A DNA stretch of 64,000 nt from Streptomyces vietnamensis (GTDB lineage Bacteria; Actinomycetota; Actinomycetes; Streptomycetales; Streptomycetaceae). The notes below the pieces were generated by a model, which was given only the letters and a program-made list of their open reading frames with translations, did not search any database and was not told where the DNA came from. Shown here piece by piece: positions 62,281-64,000 of this stretch (its first letter is position 1; each line of letters starts with the position of its first letter). Location of the stretch: contig NZ_CP010407.1 in the NCBI RefSeq assembly GCF_000830005.1, positions 744,001 through 808,000 of the forward strand, given 5' to 3'. Position numbers and translations under genes: made by a program.

Positions 62281-64000
62281 ATGAGATTCCGGATCCTGGG
62301 CCCCCTCGAGGTCGTGGGCGACCCGGGCCCGGCCTCCGCGGGAGCGCGTACGCCCGGTCCCCCCAAGGTCCGTGCCGTCCTGGGCACCCTGCTGGCCAGG
62401 ACCGGGGAGATCGTGCCGGTCGACGGCCTCGTCGACGAGCTGTGGCCGGACGGCCCGCCGCGCACCGCCCTGACCACCCTCCACGTGTACGTGTCCCAGA
62501 TCCGCAAGGCGCTGTCCGCCGCGGGGCCGCGCGACGGCCGGGAGGTCCTGGAGACCCGGCGGCCCGGCTACGTCCTGCACACGGCGCCCGGCGAACTCGA
62601 CCTGGCGGTGTTCGAGGGCCTGCGCGAGCAGGGCCGCGACGCGCTCCGGGACGGCGACCACGCCCGCGCCGCCGCCCTGTTGAGGCGGGCCGAGGAGCTC
62701 TGGCGCGGCCCGTTCCTGAGCGGCACGCCCCGCGGCCCGCTCCTGGAGGCCACGGCCGCCCGGCTCGAGGAAGCCCGTCTGGAGACCGTCGAGCAGCGCG
62801 TCCGGGCCGACCTCCACCTCGGCCGCGCACGGGAACTCGTCACCGAACTGCGGTCCTTGACCGTCGAGCATCCGCTGCGCGAGGAGCTCCACGCCCTGCT
62901 GATCACCGCGCTCCACCACGACGGCAGGCTGGCGGAGGCCCTGCACGCCTACGCGCAGGTGCGCCGCCGGCTGGTCGACGAGCTCGGCGCCGAACCGGGC
63001 GCCCGGCTGCGCGGGCTCCATCAGGAGCTCCTGAGCACCCAGGACGAGCCGCTTCCGCCCGCCACGGCGACGCTCCGCCCGCTCACGGCCTCCGCCTCGC
63101 CGCGGACCGCCGTGCTGCGGGGGCTGCCGGCGCCGGACGAGGGGTGGGTGGGCCGCGAGCACGAACTCGCCCTCGTGGAGCAGGCGTTGACGGAGTCCCG
63201 CTCCGGCGGGTGGACCGCCGTGACCGGCCCGCCGGGCTCCGGCAAGACGGCCCTCGCGGTGGCGGCGGCCCGGCGTGCGGCCGACGCGTTCCCCGACGGG
63301 GTGCTCTTCCTCGGTCTGCGGCCGGACGGCGGCCCGGCCCTCGACCCTGCCCTCGCCCCTGCGGCCGGTCCGACCCACGACCCCGCTCTCGGCCCCACTC
63401 TCGGCCCTGCTCTCGGTCCGGCCCACGGCCCCGCTCTCGGCCCCGCTCTCGGCCCGGCCCACGGCCCCGCTCTCGGCCCGGCCCACGGCCCCGCTCTCGG
63501 TCCCGTTCTCGGCCCCGCCGAGGCGGCCGCCCGGCTGCTGCGCCTGGCGGGGGTGCCGGTCGACCCGGCGGTCGACCCGGCGGCCGACCCGCTGGAGGCG
63601 CTGCACCGCCTGACAGCGACGCGCCGCGTGCTCCTCGTCCTGGACGACGCCCCGTCCGTGGCCCATGTGCGGCCCCTGCTGCCCACCGGCGCGGGCAGCA
63701 CCGCCCTGGTCACCGGGCGGTTCCTGCCGGACGGTTCGTCGGGGCTCCGCTCCGTGCGCCTCGGCCCGCTCGAACAGACGGAGGCCGAGGAACTGCTCGC
63801 CGCCGCGGGCCCCACGGCCGCCGCGGAGATCGCGCGGCTCTGCGGCCGGCTCCCCCTGGCGCTGCGGGCCGCCGCGCTCCAGCTCTCGGCCCGCCCCCAC
63901 TGGACGGGCGGGACGCTCGCCGGGCGGCTCCGGGACGAGGCGACCCGCCTGGACGTCCTGCGCGTCGGCGAACTGGACGTACGGCAGCGCCTGACGAGCG
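62281..64000 (+). CDS. SARP-family transcriptional activator with NB-ARC (partial, runs off the window)
   Basis: A cluster-situated activator of the AfsR/DnrI type. The first 573 codons are visible with no stop. Residues 1-95 form an OmpR-like winged helix (FRILGPLEVV, VDELWPDGPPRTALTTLHVYVSQIRKAL). About 100-245 is the BTAD helical domain (LREELHALLITALHHDGRLAEALHAY). A P-loop ATPase starts near 315 (TGPPGSGKTAL), with Walker B-like RRVLLVLDD near 449. About 50 residues of Gly-Pro-Ala-Leu/His repeat are inserted between the two. GAGGG 7 bases before ATG 62281 is the ribosome site. It probably reads the TAGGGG direct repeats in the cluster. Confidence 0.92.
   Translation, partial: MRFRILGPLEVVGDPGPASAGARTPGPPKVRAVLGTLLARTGEIVPVDGLVDELWPDGPPRTALTTLHVYVSQIRKALSAAGPRDGREVLETRRPGYVLHTAPGELDLAVFEGLREQGRDALRDGDHARAAALLRRAEELWRGPFLSGTPRGPLLEATAARLEEARLETVEQRVRADLHLGRARELVTELRSLTVEHPLREELHALLITALHHDGRLAEALHAYAQVRRRLVDELGAEPGARLRGLHQELLSTQDEPLPPATATLRPLTASASPRTAVLRGLPAPDEGWVGREHELALVEQALTESRSGGWTAVTGPPGSGKTALAVAAARRAADAFPDGVLFLGLRPDGGPALDPALAPAAGPTHDPALGPTLGPALGPAHGPALGPALGPAHGPALGPAHGPALGPVLGPAEAAARLLRLAGVPVDPAVDPAADPLEALHRLTATRRVLLVLDDAPSVAHVRPLLPTGAGSTALVTGRFLPDGSSGLRSVRLGPLEQTEAEELLAAAGPTAAAEIARLCGRLPLALRAAALQLSARPHWTGGTLAGRLRDEATRLDVLRVGELDVRQRLTS
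63367..63516. repeat. Tandem repeat inserted in the SARP ATPase domain
   Basis: Mixed 12-, 15- and 18-base in-frame units built from GGCCCCGCTCTC and GGCCCGGCCCAC repeat through about 150 bases. They encode alternating GPAL and GPAH units, roughly residues 363-412. The insert lies between the P-loop and Walker B strand, where family members have a short loop. Confidence 0.85.

Overview
The window is very GC-rich, and its genes have strongly GC-biased third codon positions, many GTG starts and dense 1-8 bp gene overlaps. Together with Tat-type, AfsA-type and SARP-type proteins this points to a Streptomyces or close relative. Most of it, about 6.3-64 kb, appears to be one hybrid polyketide/non-ribosomal peptide biosynthetic cluster that continues past the right edge. 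The first 6.3 kb looks like ordinary accessory or flanking DNA.

Layout. 0-6.3 kb (plus strand): the tail of an upstream gene, a Tat-exported multicopper oxidase, a BBE-type FAD oxidase, a slipin, and an ArsR-type regulator overlapping an MFS exporter behind a perfect 12-bp palindromic operator. 6.3-15.1 kb (minus): a complete SAM cycle (metK, adenosine-kinase-like gene, cobalamin metH, metF, ahcY) with nearly all genes overlapping, plus a short, internally deleted methylmalonyl-CoA mutase-like gene. 15.2-33.6 kb (minus): an acyl-CoA carboxylase epsilon subunit and three modular type I PKS genes: KSQ-AT-ACP-KS-AT-DH-KR-ACP, then KS-AT-DH-ER-KR-ACP, then KS with a catalytically dead AT, a truncated KR and no ACP. 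A 27-G homopolymer and a 20-bp tandem repeat lie just before the first PKS gene. 33.8-39.9 kb (minus): zinc alcohol dehydrogenase, two Fe/2-oxoglutarate oxygenases, an SDR, type II thioesterase, pyruvoyl aspartate decarboxylase (PanD), MbtH and a SAM methyltransferase. 39.9-56.7 kb (minus): NRPS with terminal reductase, KS-AT(malonyl)-PCP, a two-module NRPS, an AT-ACP protein without KS, and a SnoaL-like protein. 56.8-64 kb: a DHA2 exporter with a strong terminator, an orphan HypE-like protein, a GPH-type transporter, an AfsA-like butyrolactone synthase and a SARP regulator cut by the window edge.

How it may work (inference). KSQ decarboxylates methylmalonyl to propionyl. Two methylmalonyl extensions then predict a 2,4-dimethylhept-4-enoyl chain. 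The third PKS has a good KS but no working AT or ACP, while the AT-ACP protein about 36 kb away has AT and ACP but no KS. The two could form a split module that passes the chain to the NRPS. The line would then add two amino acids, one malonyl unit and a last amino acid, and release the product reductively. PanD would provide beta-alanine, the SAM cassette would support methylation, and the epsilon subunit would support methylmalonyl-CoA supply. Regulation is probably through the AfsA/SARP pair. Paired TAGGGG direct repeats occur in three intergenic regions and are candidate SARP sites. I do not recognise the product.
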